A stretch of 64,000 bases of DNA from Methanobacteriota archaeon (lineage in GTDB: Archaea; Halobacteriota; Methanosarcinia; Methanosarcinales; Methanosarcinaceae): the NCBI GenBank assembly GCA_023399215.1, contig JAEWQJ010000043.1:1-64000 (forward strand). Direction: 5' to 3'. Within the stretch, counting starts at the first letter, position 1. Every line of letters begins with the position of its first letter. A model generated the notes under the pieces. It saw only the letters and a list, made by a program, of their open reading frames with translations, did no database searches and was not told the origin of the DNA. This document shows positions 1-7,732 of the stretch, piece after piece. A program made the position numbers and the translations under genes.

Positions 1-225
1 ACATGTGACAATGCTGTAGATACTTCAACAGAAGAAAAAACATGTGACAATGCTGTAGATACTTCAACAGAAGAAAAAACATGTGACAACGCTGTAGATA
101 CCTCAGCAGATACTTCAACAGAAGAAAAGACATGTGACAACGCTGTAGATACCTCAGCAGATACTTCAACAGAAGAAAAGACATGTGACAATGCTGCAGA
201 TACTTCAACAGAAGAATGTAAATAA
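1..225 (+). CDS. C-terminal end of a Cys/Thr-rich tandem-repeat protein (5' end outside window)
   Basis: The frame is open from base 1 and ends at TAA 223-225, leaving 74 residues. It consists of a tandem repeat: two 13-residue units (TCDNAVDTSTEEK), two 17-residue units with an added SADT, and a final unit that ends in CK. Each unit carries one Cys plus acidic and Thr/Ser residues. At the DNA level the period is 39 bp and then 51 bp, with almost no silent change, so the array is young or kept uniform. Nothing here identifies a family. Low-complexity Thr/Ser/Asp/Glu repeats are common in archaeal surface proteins, but that is only a guess without the N-terminus. The start codon, any signal peptide and the regulation lie outside the window. 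Confidence 0.7.
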   Translation, partial: TCDNAVDTSTEEKTCDNAVDTSTEEKTCDNAVDTSADTSTEEKTCDNAVDTSADTSTEEKTCDNAADTSTEECK

Positions 226-1525
226 ATTAAGTCCAGGGAAAATATAACATATGTGTTGGAGAGTAGGTATACTCTCCACACAAAGTGTTAGAATGAACAT
301 TAAACGTAACTATCCATCAGATAGATTTTTTAGTTTCTTCAAATCCTTAAAGTTCTAGTTTTATCCAAAAGTCGTAAAAGTATTATTGAAAAGTTAATCC
401 TTATTTTGGAGTCCAAAAAAGAATTTTATACTGAAATTAAACAAGCATGTTGAGTTTACTTGTTTAAGTCTGAAAATGTTGAATTCACAAGATTGGATCT
501 TTGTTCATGTAAATATTCCAAATATGTATCCCATATTCCACAGTAGTTTTTCAAAAATCAATATATTTCTTGATAGCGTTTTGGGGACAGATTAAAGTAA
601 TTTTGGTTAATGATGGCATTTGGTGAAAATTAAATGATATCGTTTTTTGGTTTCTAAATACACCATATAATTGCTTTTACCTTCTACATAGAAGTTCAAT
701 AAATTCATGCTCGCCTAGAAATCAATAGCATGAAAAATTGTGAAATTTGAAATTTTACTGAAGAAAGTGGGATGTATAATGCATAAACCAATTTCTCGTT
801 CTTATTTAATTTCCTGCAACGACGTTCTTTTTTGTAATAACTATTCCTTTTATCGTCTAAGGGACGACTGTTACCGTTAAAATATATTAAATTTATTGTG
901 CCGCTGTTTTAAGCACTTTATGGTTGTTTTCAGGAAAAATGAGTAAAAAAGAAAGAATCAAAAAGTCTATGCAAGGAATGTCAATTCACGCTGAATGATT
1001 CTTTTTTGGAAAATCCGGAAGTCCTTATATTTGCATCCATGCACATTAATCTTAAGTAAAAGGTTATATCTACTCTGAGGAAAGAACAGTTCAATTCAGA
1101 AAAATATTGAAAAAAGAGGCTCTGATTTTAAAGTTGACTAAGCTTACTAGATAATTATAGTATTCATTTATATAGCTAAAATTAAATAATTAGTTTAGAA
1201 TTTCAGTAATCATATACTCATATCAGTATATGTCCAATTCATACTACCTTAATCTCATACTACCTTAATCCAGTTCATATCAGTATACTTATTCAGTCAA
1301 TATTAGTATCTTTATTCAATTAAACCAGTAAGACATTCCGGGCCTTTTCTCAGAAATGCCAATTTATTTGAAAGCAGAATTACTATGGACTGACCCGTTT
1401 ATAGATCATTTCGTAGATCGTTCCCAAGATGAAATTTTTGTCCCGCAAACAGGGGAAAATATTCAGGCTCAGATTCAGTTAATAAAGAATTGCATGTCAA
1501 ATATTTAAGGGGATTTTAACCAGCC
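226..1525. other. AT-rich spacer with decayed coding remnants and short repeats
   Basis: No intact gene is visible over 1.3 kb. The part near 336-700 holds a minus-strand gene remnant, listed separately. Around 940-1075 a short plus-strand frame reads like a zinc-ribbon scrap (LCKECQFTLNDSF) between stops. Near 1215-1320 there are short direct repeats of the types catactaccttaatc and catatcagtata. The last 150 bases before moaA show no strong TATA box. Confidence 0.5.
336..700 (-). pseudogene. Decayed gene remnant related to the remnant at 20.2-20.4 kb
   Basis: One minus-strand frame (about 650 down to 540) reads NDII, stop, then FSPNAIINQNYFNLSPKRYQEIY, given here with its two stops left out. 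It aligns residue by residue with the plus-strand frame at 20197-20424, which reads NGIIYFLPNVMIGPNYYNMF then QKRYQDKIF. About 15 of the first 25 compared positions are identical. The DNA also matches, for example around cttgatagcgtttt. The copy here has two in-frame stops and looks dead. The family is not recognised; a mobile-element or paralogous-gene origin are both possible. The boundaries are approximate. Confidence 0.45.
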
Positions 1526-2524
1526 ATGAAGCAGAAAAATCCAGAAAACGCTCCTGAAGTTGCAGAAGAAAATTCAAAACGAACTCTTGAAGACCCTTAC
1601 GGAAGGAAGGTTACAGGACTCAGGATATCAATAACTGAGAGGTGTAACCTTTCGTGCATGTACTGCCATAATGAAGGTGCAGATTGCTGTACCTGCGGCC
1701 CGGTAGGACACGAAATGAAACCCGAATTAATCTGCGGGATTGTCAGGGAAGCTGCAAAATTCGGGGTCAATAAAATAAAATTTTCAGGAGGAGAACCGCT
1801 TTTTCGAAAGGATTTCGAAGAAATCCTTGCCTGCCTTCCTCTGTTAAAAGAAGTTTCTGCGACCACTAATGGTATTCTACTTGAAAAACGAGCAAGAGCC
1901 CTTAAAGCTGCGGGCCTTGACAGAGTAAATGTAAGCCTGGATTCTCTCGTTCCTGAAAAATACGAAAGGATTACCGGAGCGCCCCCTGGTTCACTTGAGA
2001 AGGTTATCAGAGGTATTAACAGCGCAGTTGAAGCTGGGCTGACTCCTGTGAAACTGAATATGGTACTCCTTAAAGGCATAAACGATGACGAGATTAATTC
2101 CATGATGGAGTTTGTCCGGCCTTATAAAGGAATGGTTATCCTGCAACTAATCGAGCTTATGGACATTGACCCCAGGCTTTCAAAGTACATGATTGACTCG
2201 AAAGCTCTTGAAAAGAAGCTGGCTGAGAAAGCAAGTGAAATCAGGATACGACACCTGCACCACCGAAGAAAATACATTATCGATGGGGTAGAGGTTGAAT
2301 TCGTTCGTCCCATGGACAACTCGGAGTTTTGCGCCTACTGCAGCAGGCTGAGGGTCACAGCAGATGGGAAACTCAAGCCCTGCCTGCTGGTAAATGACAA
2401 CCTTGTGGATGTCAGGGAAGCAAAAACCCCTGAAGAGATCGAAAAGCTGCTTAAGCTTGCAGTAAGCCGAAGGAAACCATATTGCATGCCTGTCAGTATT
2501 CTTGAACAAGGGGAAAAGGCTTAA
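1526..2524 (+). CDS. moaA: GTP 3',8-cyclase MoaA (molybdenum/tungsten cofactor biosynthesis)
   Basis: Radical SAM enzyme that starts molybdopterin synthesis by converting GTP to 3',8-cyclo-GTP. At 332 residues it has the usual length. The N-terminal cluster motif CNLSCMYC sits near residue 40 and is followed by the SAM-binding KFSGGEPL. The C-terminal second cluster has the MoaA pattern CxxC-x13-C (CAYCSRLRVTADGKLKPC), which separates MoaA from other radical SAM proteins. An extra Cys-rich patch (CCTCG) follows the first cluster, where bacterial MoaA usually has a shorter segment. The methanogen need is Mo/W cofactor for formylmethanofuran dehydrogenase. A small ORF follows 50 bases downstream and may be co-transcribed. 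No other moa gene is in the window. RBS aagggg lies about a dozen bases before the ATG. Confidence 0.93.
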   Translation: MKQKNPENAPEVAEENSKRTLEDPYGRKVTGLRISITERCNLSCMYCHNEGADCCTCGPVGHEMKPELICGIVREAAKFGVNKIKFSGGEPLFRKDFEEILACLPLLKEVSATTNGILLEKRARALKAAGLDRVNVSLDSLVPEKYERITGAPPGSLEKVIRGINSAVEAGLTPVKLNMVLLKGINDDEINSMMEFVRPYKGMVILQLIELMDIDPRLSKYMIDSKALEKKLAEKASEIRIRHLHHRRKYIIDGVEVEFVRPMDNSEFCAYCSRLRVTADGKLKPCLLVNDNLVDVREAKTPEEIEKLLKLAVSRRKPYCMPVSILEQGEKA

Positions 2525-2574
2525 AGAGAAAAAAGCAGATTCAGAGAGAAATATAACAACAAGGAGAAAAAAAA

Positions 2575-2739
2575 GTGAAGGTTGAACTTTTATTAGATGG
2601 GAAAAAAATCCCGATGAATGAGTTTGTCCAGAAAATCGTAGTAAACGTGATTAAAGCAATGGTAGAAACGTTGCATAATATAGACAGCGAATGGAAGGAA
2701 ATATCCATTCATATCGAAAGGGATGAACTGAAAGAATAA
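2575..2739 (+). CDS. Small conserved-looking protein behind moaA (54 aa)
   Basis: A GTG-started 54-codon frame with a good ribosome site (aaggag, 8 bases upstream) lies 50 bases after moaA on the same strand. It reads as an amphipathic, non-membrane protein with an early beta strand (VELLLDGKKIP), a central helix and a charged end (SIHIERDELKE). The codon usage looks real and the frame ends naturally with TAA. I do not recognise the family. The context suggests an operon with moaA, so a role near molybdopterin synthesis is possible but unproven. It was called from its ribosome site and its position. Confidence 0.6.
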   Translation: MKVELLLDGKKIPMNEFVQKIVVNVIKAMVETLHNIDSEWKEISIHIERDELKE

Positions 2740-2950
2740 AAAAGGCTTTTTTGGACAAAAGAGATTCAATATCTCTCAAAAACCAAAATTTCCTCTTTTC
2801 GTTTTTCGTTTTAGGTAAATTTAGAATCATTACATGTCTTTTCTCTACCGTTTTATAATTCAGATTAATTTTTGGAACTCTCAACCGTTTGAGGTTCAAG
2901 GTAGTTTTCCAAATCGGAATAATTTGAAATCCAGAGTTATCTGGAGATAT

Positions 2951-3754
2951 TTAGAGATATTTTTCGATTTCTGAGAACTCTATCCTGGCAGTTGAATCCA
3001 GAGAAATCGGGGTTATTGAAACGTGTCCCTTCTGCATAATGGCGTGCACATCAGTCCCTTCTTCTTCTTCCCTGATAAGGTCGCCTGCAATCCAGTAATA
3101 GGGTCTGCCTCTTGGGTCACGCCTTTCTTCGACATCAGTTTTAAAGATTTTTCTTGCAAGGCGGGTTATCTCTATAGGAGTATCTTCTTCAGCGTGATAG
3201 GGAATATTGATATTCAGAAGATCCACATTTTCCGGCATGCCATACTTCAAGACATTTCGAGCCACTTTGTTTACCACCTTAATTCCAGCCTCGAAACGCT
3301 CTCTATGGTAGTTCCTGGGATCATCGAATTTCTGGCCTTCATCAAGCACCTGCATGGAGGCAGCAATTGCAGGCACGCCGTAGCTTGCAGCTTCAAGGGC
3401 TCCTCCTATTGTCCCTGAGGTAGTGATAGTATCTGTGCTTATATTCTCTCCGATGTTAAAGCCAGAAAGCACCAGGTCAGGCATCTCCTTAAGGATCGTA
3501 AAGATGCCCAGAATTACAGCATCCGTAGGGGTTCCTCCCACAGAGTACGCAGGCATGCCTCCAGAATTTGTTTTCGTGATCCTTAGAGGCTCAAAGATAG
3601 AAATCGAACGCCCGACTCCACTCTGCTGGACAGCAGGAGCCGAAATTGTAACTTCCCCAAGGTCCGAAACGCTGTCAAAAGCAGCTTTCAAACCTGTGGA
3701 ATATACACCATCATCATTGGTAACAAGAATTTTTGGAGCCATGAGTTTTCCCAT
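2951..3754 (-). CDS. surE: 5'/3'-nucleotidase SurE
   Basis: SurE-family metal-dependent nucleoside monophosphate phosphatase, 267 residues. The signature VTNDDG is at the N-terminus and supplies the Asp pair that binds the divalent metal. It is followed by AP..QSG (SAPAVQQSGVGRS) and the SGFNIGENI segment, all typical of the family. The enzyme is cytoplasmic and hydrolyses 5'- or 3'-NMPs; some members also cleave short polyphosphate, which is of interest given the polyphosphate genes at 24-33 kb. Two Met starts are possible, at 3754 and at 3742 (MAPKILVTNDDG); neither has a clear ribosome site, and the shorter one fits the family better. The gene converges on moaA and has no visible operon partner. 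Confidence 0.93.
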   Translation of the reverse strand: MGKLMAPKILVTNDDGVYSTGLKAAFDSVSDLGEVTISAPAVQQSGVGRSISIFEPLRITKTNSGGMPAYSVGGTPTDAVILGIFTILKEMPDLVLSGFNIGENISTDTITTSGTIGGALEAASYGVPAIAASMQVLDEGQKFDDPRNYHRERFEAGIKVVNKVARNVLKYGMPENVDLLNINIPYHAEEDTPIEITRLARKIFKTDVEERRDPRGRPYYWIAGDLIREEEEGTDVHAIMQKGHVSITPISLDSTARIEFSEIEKYL

Positions 3755-5386
3755 AAGTTGCCGGATAATTTAAAATTAATGGAAAAAATGCATGACTTGA
3801 AAGTACATAACTTGAAAGTATAATGTCTCAAGGGTATCTCAAGGATAATTTTAGGAAAAAATATTGTGGCAAAATAAAGAAAATACCACAAAAAAGTTAA
3901 TTTAGGGCTGCACTCTGGTATTTGCCAAACCCTGTTTTTTGAATGAGAAGAGTTCCCTTTAAAGTATGTTCTGGAGATGGAATTGTTAGTCGTTACTCTT
4001 CAAACCAAATTATTATTGGTTCAGAGGCAGCGTTATTAGTCCAGAGACGATATTTTAAAGGGTTCCTTATGACCTGATAGCAATTCTGTGATCTGATAGC
4101 AATTCTTTGATTTGATAGCAATATTTTAACCCGATGACATTTGAACCGGTGAGGCATCAAATAAAGGCACTGAGTAAGTCATCAGGTGTTTAATGTAGCT
4201 AGAAGATTTAGATGATTAGTACCACTCCTCCTCCTTTCAGGATTATAGTATGCAACTGAGAAACAAAGCATAACAGTCCACCTGAAAAGTGCTGCGCTTT
4301 TGCGACCTGGGCTTCAGGTCTGCGGTTTCTTTGTTGCATTGCACGAATCCCGATCCGTATTAGGTACTGGCAATCTTCCTCCTACCTAATTTTAGCTAAT
4401 CACTGCCACCTCTCCACCGGGATCTCCCCAATATTGACCCGGGAACTGTTATTCTGGTGGCAAGCAGTATTTCTTATCAGAAAGGAATTAGCCTACCTGT
4501 GCAGATGAGTTAAGATATCAAACTCCGAACACAGTTTTTATGGTGTACACATAGAGGTGGTGAACACCTATGGCAAACATCATCACTCGTACGACCAGAA
4601 ACTCCAGATTATGGAGCCAGTGAGTCGTCTCTATTAACTTTTCCGAATGTAAAATTCTTTTTTCCTTTACGGATCTTATGATTTCTTTTAAACTCGTTGA
4701 TAGCATTTTGTTAAACCCCACTCATAATGTATTCTATCTGATATTGTCTCAAAGCATTCCCTGTTAGAAAGTGCTCTGAGTATGTACTCTAAAAATCCAA
4801 CGAGATCTCAAACAGGCACTTTATGTTCGAAAGTAACCTGCATAGTATACACTATCCGACGCAATCTCAAAGAGGCATCTTCATATCGAAAATGCATTAT
4901 TTACCCCACCGACTCTAGCTTTAGAAGTTTGTGATATTAAAAGTTGTTGACCCTGTATGAAATAATAGTATATGACCACGTAAATAATATTCAGACGCCC
5001 TGATTAACATTTTAGTTAATGGACATGAGATAAAACCTGAGCATTGATGACGAGAAGAGTCAAATCATAAATTTAAAGCGGGTTATATAAGCCAAACATC
5101 GAGAAAATAAGGCAATAAAAAGTGTTCCTAAGTTAATTTCCTGCGCCCTGCAAAACGAAATAGAGCGAAAAAATCCATACCAGCCAAAAGAAAAGGGTTA
5201 AACGACAGCTTTCAGAATCAAAAATCAAAAACCGGGTAGCAATAATAGTCATCTTAAATCTGTTTTGTCCCGCGCCCAGCGCGGCTGGAACATAAAAGCC
5301 CTGATAAGAGAAAAAAGCGAAAAAAAGAATTCAAGGGCATTGTTTAGAGCTGAAGAGAGTTTCAGTCAGTTTTTACAACTTTATTT
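3755..5386. other. Long non-coding spacer with degenerate repeats
   Basis: No convincing protein gene. Near 4070-4140 a unit like tgatagcaattct is repeated about three times. A structured segment at 4252-4461 is listed as a candidate RNA. Between about 4790 and 4915 two imperfect copies of a roughly 65-base unit (around atctcaaacaggcact and atctcaaagaggcatc) follow each other. A weak minus-strand frame of 62-67 codons at 4518-4721 and one at 5265-5471 lack family features. The part next to 5387 may hold a trace of a nucleotidyltransferase partner of the broken HEPN gene (CSSRAGRGT reading), but this is too decayed to call. Confidence 0.5.
4252..4461 (+). ncRNA. Candidate structured RNA with three nested hairpins
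   Basis: The bases can form three consecutive stems. First: a long stem pairing 4252-4264 (GCAAC, UGA, GAAAC) with 4325-4337 (GUUUC, UUU, GUUGC), which encloses ACCUGAA/UUCAGGU and a CGC-UUUU-GCG tip. Second: AUUAGGUA (4359-4366) with UACCUAAU (4383-4390). Third: GCCACC (4405-4410) with GGUGGC (4456-4461), enclosing CCGGG/CCCGG. In the first stem a G-U pair forms only on the plus strand, so plus is the tentative sense. The segment is also more GC-rich than the spacer around it. It lacks the conserved GGAA/AGCAG helix of SRP RNA and the conserved core of RNase P RNA. No strong TATA box is seen. The identity is unknown. Confidence 0.4.
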
Positions 5387-5809
5387 TTATTTTTCTGTTG
5401 GCCGGCCCAGAAAATCCGATTCAATTTTTAGAACTATCCGCCCGCAAACCGCGTCCATCAGTTTCCAGTAATCTCCGACCTGCCGGTAGATTTATTCTGC
5501 AACTTCCTCAAAGTTAACGTGCTCAGAAACGCGCCTAATCTCTTCTTTCTCGTCAATCACCTTAAGTGCCTGAACCGTTTCTCCATCCATGAGCCCAACC
5601 CTGAAAGCGATTTTTATACAAGACTTTGGTGACCCACAGACAAATCCTTCATGGACAAAGATGTAGTCTTTCAAGAGTTTCGAGAAAATTTCTACGCTGT
5701 GCTGGAACCTGAGTAAAGTGGCATCATGGATAATTGGAGAATAAGGCTCGGAGAGAATTTCGTGAAGAGAGAAAAGGAATTTTGTTGAGAGTTCGAGTTT
5801 TAGATTCAA
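5387..5809 (-). pseudogene. HI0074-type HEPN (nucleotidyltransferase-partner) gene broken by a TAA stop
   Basis: The open part (5492-5809) gives 105 residues that resemble HI0074-family nucleotidyltransferase substrate-binding proteins: an all-helical start, then a GLMDGETVQALKVIDEKEE segment where relatives have the DGE..L.ML.DRN region. After VNFEEVAE comes TAA, but the same frame then continues for 34 codons with IYRQVGDYWKLMDAV and stops at 5387-5389. That continuation is what the family has at its C-terminus, and the full 140 positions match the family length. The simplest reading is a single nonsense change, GAA to TAA. TAA is not the pyrrolysine codon, so read-through is not expected. 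The cognate MNT nucleotidyltransferase gene would be expected next to it but is missing or unrecognisable. Confidence 0.65.
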
Positions 5810-5867
5810 GTTTTACATTAACGATTCTCTGCTGTTCATTTCCTTAAAAGTAACTGAACCCCCGAAA

Positions 5868-7478
5868 TTACGGTCTCATCATTACATTCGTTAAAGTTAC
5901 CAAGAATAAACCTAGAGTCATCCAACCTAAAAACCCTTCAAACATAACCCATTTTCTGAAATTATCTTTAGGATACCAGTCACCATATCCAACTGTAGTA
6001 AAGGTTACCATACTGAAATAAAAGCTATCCCAGAAGGTTACTTTTTGGTTCGAATCATTATTGTCCGATAATCTAGAAATACCAGGATTTGGCCAATCAA
6101 TTTTAGGAATCAAGCTTAATAGAGTTTTAATTATCGATTTTTGAGCGCTCTCCGCATTTTCTCTATTACGCCAAGAAGCAGTAGGAAAACCTAGATAAAT
6201 AAAAGAGAATAACAAAACGATTAAACCACCTAAGTAAAACGCACGAAATGGTTTTACACCATATCCACAGGTAAACCACATTAGTATATCACACCATTTT
6301 GAACCTTCTTTAGAAAAAGGAGTCCATGATTTTTCTGCTTGGCAGCGTTTTCTATATTGGTAGTAGGCAGCGTCTGCATCTTCGAACTGTTCAAGGCTTC
6401 GGAAGTTTTGTATTAATTTTACATAGGTTGGCCCATCAAAAACAAGTGAGTTCTCAAGCGAATTCCAACTAACCCGCATTTCTTTGAAATCAGTACCATT
6501 TAATGTAACTTCATTAAATAGAGTGCCTGAGAAATCGACAGCGTCATCAAAATTTGCCCATTGAAAGTCGGAAGTATTGCTAAAACTAACTTCCTTAAAA
6601 GAGGCAGAATCGTCAAAAGCAGAATACGAAAAAGAAGCAGAATCGCCAAAAGTAGAATACCGAAAATCGGCAGAATCGCCGAAAGTAGCAAAAACGAAAG
6701 CGGCAGAATCGCCAAAAGTAGAGTCCGTAAAGTCGGTATAATCACCAAAGGTAGATTTCATAAAATTGGCAGAATCGCCAAAAATAGAATGCTGAAAAGA
6801 GGCAGAATCGTCAAAAGTACATCCCGAAAAAGAGGTAGAATCGCCAAAAGTACATCCCCTAAAAGAGGCAGAATCGCCAAAAGCAGCTCCCGAAAAATAG
6901 GCAAAATCGCCAAAAGTACATCCCCTAAAAGAGGCATAATTGCCAAAAATAGAATCCCAAAAATTGGCAGAATCGCCAAAAGTAGTAAAAGAGAAATCTG
7001 CAAAACTACCAAAAGTACATTCCAAAAAAACAGCAGAATCACCAAAGGTAGTATTTCTGAAATTAGCTGTCGAAGAGCAATTTACTTTAGCAAAGGAGAA
7101 GGATTTAGTAAATAGACAGTTTGAGAAATCTAGATTATTTTCAAAAATTGAGTTACGGATTACGATGTTGCTTTTAATAATCTTTATATTTACTCCGTGA
7201 GATTCCAAATACCCTTCACTGTAGTAGTATCCAGATTTCAATGATTCATTATACTTTGGATTCGGAATATTTTCAAGCTTAATTTCATTTAAATTGAGTT
7301 CTCCAATTATGCGGCAATTTGTAAGGTTTACATCTTCTCCTTTTTCAATTTGATTTAAAATTTCACTGGCCTGGATTTCTCTATATTCATCTGCCAGACA
7401 GACCATTGGCATGAAAGTAAGCACGAAAAATAATAACAAAGCCCAGAAAAACAATTTTCGGCATTTCATTTGACACAT
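5868..7478 (-). CDS. Pentapeptide-repeat protein fused to a two-helix K+-channel pore
   Basis: 536 residues. Residues 1-29 form a signal-like hydrophobic segment ending in LADE. A short mixed domain follows, then about 20 pentapeptide pairs from roughly residue 125 to 320 (FGDSASFRGCT and variants, a 10-residue period), which should form a right-handed beta-helix. After a linker, a membrane helix lies near 410-432 (LGGLIVLLFSFIYLGF). Then comes the pore helix with selectivity filter TTVGYGD near residue 500 and a last membrane helix to the C-terminus. The filter is the K+-channel signature. The pore and the beta-helix are clear; ligand, gating and substrate are not. The topology is puzzling: a cleaved signal would put the repeats outside, while a classic two-helix channel has its N-terminus inside. 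The Met at 7469 is an alternative start. Confidence 0.85.
   Translation of the reverse strand: MCQMKCRKLFFWALLLFFVLTFMPMVCLADEYREIQASEILNQIEKGEDVNLTNCRIIGELNLNEIKLENIPNPKYNESLKSGYYYSEGYLESHGVNIKIIKSNIVIRNSIFENNLDFSNCLFTKSFSFAKVNCSSTANFRNTTFGDSAVFLECTFGSFADFSFTTFGDSANFWDSIFGNYASFRGCTFGDFAYFSGAAFGDSASFRGCTFGDSTSFSGCTFDDSASFQHSIFGDSANFMKSTFGDYTDFTDSTFGDSAAFVFATFGDSADFRYSTFGDSASFSYSAFDDSASFKEVSFSNTSDFQWANFDDAVDFSGTLFNEVTLNGTDFKEMRVSWNSLENSLVFDGPTYVKLIQNFRSLEQFEDADAAYYQYRKRCQAEKSWTPFSKEGSKWCDILMWFTCGYGVKPFRAFYLGGLIVLLFSFIYLGFPTASWRNRENAESAQKSIIKTLLSLIPKIDWPNPGISRLSDNNDSNQKVTFWDSFYFSMVTFTTVGYGDWYPKDNFRKWVMFEGFLGWMTLGLFLVTLTNVMMRP
6560..7080 (-). repeat. 30-bp tandem repeats inside the pentapeptide gene
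   Basis: About 17 imperfect 30-bp units (around ggcagaatcgccaaaagta on the plus strand) encode the decapeptide FGDSAxFxxx. The strong repetition makes several other frames stay open on both strands; those are not genes. Such arrays can gain or lose units by slippage. Confidence 0.85.
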
Positions 7479-7596
7479 TTTTTGATATTTTACCTATTAA
7501 ATTTTGTGAAATTACTCATATTGAAATTTCAAGAATTATGGAAAATTTTTTGTCTCGGCTTTTTGCAGTATTATTGATTTCTTGATCTGTACCTAT

Positions 7597-7611
7597 AATC
7601 ATATATAAATC
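7597..7611 (+). promoter_or_regulatory. TATA box of glyS
   Basis: The stretch catatataaatcc matches an archaeal TATA box, about 125 bases before the glyS ATG. A second weaker TATA-like site (tcctataaatc) lies near 7670. The RBS gagg sits 9 bases before the start. Confidence 0.5.
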
Positions 7612-7732
7612 CCAACTTGCCCCCAAGCAGTGCAAATTTAATATAATGATACCTTTATCCATCTATTATTTCCTATAAATCAAAATTACAATTATCTGAT
7701 ATCCCCTAATCAATTTCACGAGGATTTTTGAA

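Noticed and set aside
939..1075. Zinc-ribbon-like scrap (LCKECQFTLNDSF) as transposase remnant
   Set aside because: Only one CxxC and about 35 residues between stops. No catalytic part and no terminal repeats are seen, so it cannot be called.
4252..4461. SRP RNA or RNase P RNA in the structured spacer
   Set aside because: On the minus strand CCCAGGTCGCAAAAGCGCAG resembles the SRP helix 8 loosely, but the invariant GGAA tetraloop and flanking internal loop are missing. RNase P core motifs are also missing.
4518..4721. Minus-strand frame of 67 codons
   Set aside because: No family features and no good ribosome site. It crosses the region after the candidate RNA and reads as chance coding.
5265..5471. 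Plus-strand frame of 68 codons
   Set aside because: It overlaps the antisense of the broken HEPN C-terminus, has no ribosome site and has no recognisable features.
5492..5494. Pyrrolysine read-through of the stop in the HEPN gene
   Set aside because: The codon is TAA. Pyrrolysine is inserted at TAG only.
6561..7115. Open frames on the plus strand and in other minus frames across the pentapeptide gene
   Set aside because: They come from the 30-bp periodicity of the gene. They are highly repetitive, lack ribosome sites and match nothing.
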